Source of the DNA: Eretmocerus hayati
Taxonomy: Eukaryota > Arthropoda > Insecta > Hymenoptera > Aphelinidae
Reading direction: 5' to 3'
Length of the DNA stretch: 64,000 nucleotides
Assembly (NCBI GenBank): GCA_029851415.1
Contig: CM056743.1
Span: 118,264,305 to 118,328,304, forward strand
The translations under genes were made by a program, and so were the position numbers. This document shows positions 61,807 to 64,000 of the stretch, piece after piece (position 1 is the stretch's first letter; each line of letters opens with the position of its first letter). The notes below the pieces were generated by a model. It searched no databases. It saw only the letters and a program-made list of their open reading frames with translations, and had not been told where the DNA came from.

Positions 61807-61810
61807 AAAA

Positions 61811-62147
61811 TGTAACCGGTTCACTGGGGCAAAGAGGAACAGTAGGAGTAAGATGACACGTCTTATCAGTTGCTCGTCAGCTGCTCTTTATTCACACTCC
61901 CAATCTCAACTAACTCTCGCGGCCGTTTTATGTTCTCTATTTATAACATTACGATATTACAATCAATCGATTTTAAAGTGTAAGACTTGCTTTTGTTTTG
62001 AGTAAGTATGTGTATGCAAGTAAGTCGTGCGCAAAAGAAATGAGAGAGTGGTTTATTAAACAATGTGGATCGATGAAGAATGTGCTGTATGTTTGAATAA
62101 AGGTGCTCATATTAATATGACATCTATATGACATGTATATATGACTT
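61811..62147 (-). repeat. 5' LTR of the Ty3/gypsy element
   Basis: The inner end reads GGTTACA (minus strand). A TATAAATA box is at 61945-61938 and an AATAAA signal at 61892-61887, giving a plausible U3-R-U5 layout. The outer boundary is uncertain: the expected mirrored terminus is not seen before the foldback starting at 62148, so the LTR may be cut short there. Confidence 0.7.
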
Positions 62148-62577
62148 CGCCGAGGTTATATGGTTGAGTCGCTCGGTGTTTCCTGGCTGTGTGTTCAAGT
62201 TTTAGGGTGTTATATTGCGGTTGGGAAGTTTTGCTTTCATCTTATTTCTATGCATGGGATCTCAAAAAAGAACTAATAGTGTCCCCACACAGTGTTCCCC
62301 GATTTTCAAAAAAATCTGAAAATCTCCGAAAACAAATCTCTTATAGAGTGCTACACTTTTCTTAGATAATTTACCTCTCACATTTCTATAAGGCAATTCA
62401 TTTCACAGATTTTTCTGAAAATCGGGGAACACTATGTGGGGACACTATTCGTTCTTTTTTGAGATCCCATGCATAGAAATAAGATGAAAGCAAAACTTCT
62501 CCAACCGCAATATAACACCCTAAAACTTGAACACACAGCCAGGAAACACCAAGCGACTCAACCATATAACCTCGGCG
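62148..62577. repeat. ~430-bp foldback abutting the LTR
   Basis: The left arm 62148-62325 (CGCCGAGGTTATATGGTTGA) is inverted at 62402-62577 (ending AACCATATAACCTCGGCG) at very high identity. It includes GTGTTCCCCGATTTTC and GCATGGGATCTCAAAAAAG. The loop is about 75 bp. Non-coding. The sharp junction with the LTR suggests one inserted into, or replaced the edge of, the other. Confidence 0.8.
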
Positions 62578-62639
62578 AGGTTATATAAACATGTCAGATT
62601 TTGCCTTCTGCTCGCCTGGAATAGCTGACCGTGGCATGA

Positions 62640-63018
62640 ATGTCTTTCGGAAAATTTCACGTGATATTTTAGGTAAAATCTCACGTGAGATTCTACGTAA
62701 AATTTCAGGTGAAACGAGAGAGACGCCTGCGCAGTATGGTGGCGCAGCAGTCGCCGGCCCGCGGCACAGACGCCTCGACTGTCGAATTTTATTCGGTTTA
62801 TATTTCGCATTTTTAGATTAATTTAAGGCATTTAACTAATAATTGACCCTCGGTGCATCATTTAGGACCAAGCAGAACCCTCATCGTCGACTCGAATATG
62901 CAGAAATACGCATTCTAAAATCTAATATCACGTGAGATTTCACGTGATATTATGGCCCAATATCACGTAATATCTCACCTGTTTCACGTGAAATATCACG
63001 TGAAATGTTTTTACCGAG
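62640..63018. mobile_element. CACGTG-rich MITE, copy 2 (inverted relative to copy 1)
   Basis: It contains six CACGTG palindromes: two in the first 50 bp and four in the last 90 bp. It ends TCACGTGAAATGTTTTTACC then GAGG, matching in reverse the CCTCGGTAAAAACAT start of copy 1. ACGCCTGCGCAGTATGGTGG and CGAGAGAGACGCCTGCGC also match copy 1 in reverse. Confidence 0.75.
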
Positions 63019-63164
63019 GACTTTACTGGAATCTTGGATGAAACTGTAGCCGTAGCCAATATGGCTTCCTATGCGAAGAATATATCTTTCTCCCCAGCCA
63101 GCGTCGGCCAGCGTGGCAGATGCAGGCAGATGTGAGCTGCGCGAACGGGGAGAGAACAGGGCAA

Positions 63165-63200
63165 TATGGAGATACGGGGCAATATGGAGATACGGCCCGT
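63165..63200. repeat. Two direct copies of CAATATGGAGATACGGGG
   Basis: The 18-bp unit GGCAATATGGAGATACGG is present twice in tandem near 63161-63198. It is a small duplication in otherwise unassigned sequence; 63019-63840 shows no supported gene. Confidence 0.7.
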
Positions 63201-63867
63201 GTCTCACGGCTCATTGCGGCACGCTCTAGAACCACCTTACAACCTATGCAGAGGCTATATAGATTAGTGCGTGAAACACTACTCAGCTTGATCTCAGTTT
63301 TTGGGCCGTCATGTAGTTATTGCAGGAGCTGCGGTGTTCAGCCAGTTTCGTTGGGGGGTACGACCTTCGTACGTTGATAGGTGGAACATGAGTCCCACGA
63401 GCTTAGAGTACTCGGGGTGGAAGCTCATTGCATCGCAATTCTTCTGATACTTGTCATCTTTCTGAACCCCTAAAAGAATCTGTGATTTAAACGGAATCTA
63501 GCACAGAGCTTGTTTCATCAGAAAGTGAGATGATGAACTCAGGATATGATCTTGAACTTTTGTGATGAATATTAATAATAACGTTTGAAAGTCTTGAAAC
63601 ACACGCCCTACAGTTCTAGCGATACAAAAATTCTAAATTGTGATGATACTCACACGTAGCACTAGCAAATTGTTAGTGAATCAATAATATCCTGTCTTTT
63701 CACGAATTTTTGAGCCAAGCTTTCATTTGCGATTCACACTGCTTATTGACTCAGACATCCTTCAAATTCGTCCTCGCTTATTCTCTATTGGTCTCTCTAA
63801 AAGAAAATGTCCAAATGTGATTCTGGGACTGGTAAAATTTCACCTGTGCTTGATATCCATGAACATA

Positions 63868-63981
63868 CCTTGAAGACATTTTGAGCTGATTTTTGGGATA
63901 CAATGTCCATGGCACCAGTCTTGCGCAATTTCAAACTAAATCGTTCATATGCATTGTTAGCATCTGATGGTAGCAAGCGAC
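63868..63981 (-). CDS. Partial exon of an unrecognised gene
   Basis: On the minus strand a good acceptor (TTTATTCTGCTTTAG) is followed by 114 bases open in one frame. They encode RLLPSDANNAYERF, SLKLRKTGAMDIV and SQKSAQNVFK, and end at the donor AAG|GTATGT. The stretch looks like real coding sequence: amphipathic helices and no simple repeats. I do not recognise the family. In the next candidate exon (acceptor TTTTCTTTTAG near 63800) the frame would meet a stop after three codons, so this may be the penultimate exon. The rest lies beyond the window. Confidence 0.35.
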
Positions 63982-64000
63982 CTAAAGCAGAATAAAGATT

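Larger units (their letters stand above)
56824..62147 (-). mobile_element. Ty3/gypsy LTR retrotransposon, defective
   Basis: On the minus strand, in order: 5' LTR (from 61811 rightward), primer-binding site, leader, gag, protease, reverse transcriptase/RNase H and integrase. The gene order and YVDD, DSG and D,D-35-E motifs are those of Ty3/gypsy (Metaviridae). The tRNA-Arg primer is used by the 412/mdg1 group in insects. Breaks: a TGA inside the protease region, a frame change near 59650-59700, two opposite frame changes near 59390 and 59305, another near 58320, and loss of frame near 56824. There is no envelope frame and no 3' LTR. It cannot move by itself as assembled. Confidence 0.88.

Noticed and set aside
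61788..61810. tRNA-Arg gene fragment
   Set aside because: Only the 3' end complement is present, directly next to the LTR. It is the primer-binding site, not a tRNA gene.
63120..63377. 85-residue frame with repeated GQYGDT
   Set aside because: The repeat results from an 18-bp DNA duplication; no family or splice context.
1..64000. CRISPR arrays, bacterial operons, phage genes
   Set aside because: No regular spacer-repeat arrays. Genes are spliced, and the tandem arrays seen are satellite or transposon-end repeats.

Overview
The window is nuclear DNA of an insect, most likely a hymenopteran (sawfly or wasp). The grounds are spliced genes with GT-AG introns, insect-type gene families, an insect-type Ty3/gypsy retrotransposon and a C-terminal fragment of a FLYWCH/MULE-type transposase. 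The order is an inference. Nothing looks bacterial or viral, apart from the retroelement.

Three host genes can be assembled exon by exon with matching splice phases. (1) 8.52-9.36 kb, minus strand: a small four-exon coiled-coil protein of about 200 residues, probably a kinetochore Spc25-like protein. (2) 14.83-21.03 kb, minus strand: a nine-exon secreted protein of about 718 residues with signal peptide, five VWC domains, an acidic linker, a VWD domain and a C8 domain. This is a crossveinless-2/BMPER-type BMP regulator. (3) 28.50-40.96 kb, plus strand: a complete 20-exon Bag6 (Scythe/BAT3) gene of about 1259 residues, with N-terminal ubiquitin-like domain, the conserved central helical region, and the C-terminal NLS/BAG region. 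Genes 2 and 3 are divergently oriented and separated by 7.5 kb. A partial exon of an unrecognised gene lies at the right edge on the minus strand.

Most of the rest is mobile-element DNA. A Ty3/gypsy element lies at 56.8-62.15 kb (minus), with 5' LTR, a tRNA-Arg primer-binding site, gag, protease, RT/RNase H and integrase. It is disabled by an in-frame stop and several frame changes, and no 3' LTR was found. A nested piggyBac-like non-autonomous element with TTAA duplications lies at 43.3-44.2 kb. A transposase remnant at 11.2-11.5 kb sits between oppositely oriented short-repeat arrays. There is a TA-flanked MITE family (12.3-13.1 and 19.0-19.5 kb), and a MITE family packed with CACGTG palindromes (48.2-48.5 and 62.6-63.0 kb).

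The most striking property is the density of long inverted repeats (foldbacks), more than fifteen in 64 kb. One is a 2.46-kb structure at 4.04-6.50 kb whose 1.13-kb arms are almost identical. Another is a 4.5-kb composite at 49.06-53.55 kb enclosing an ~847-bp tandem duplication and a nested foldback. Transcription across any of these would give long hairpin RNA. I see no new gene system beyond this foldback landscape.
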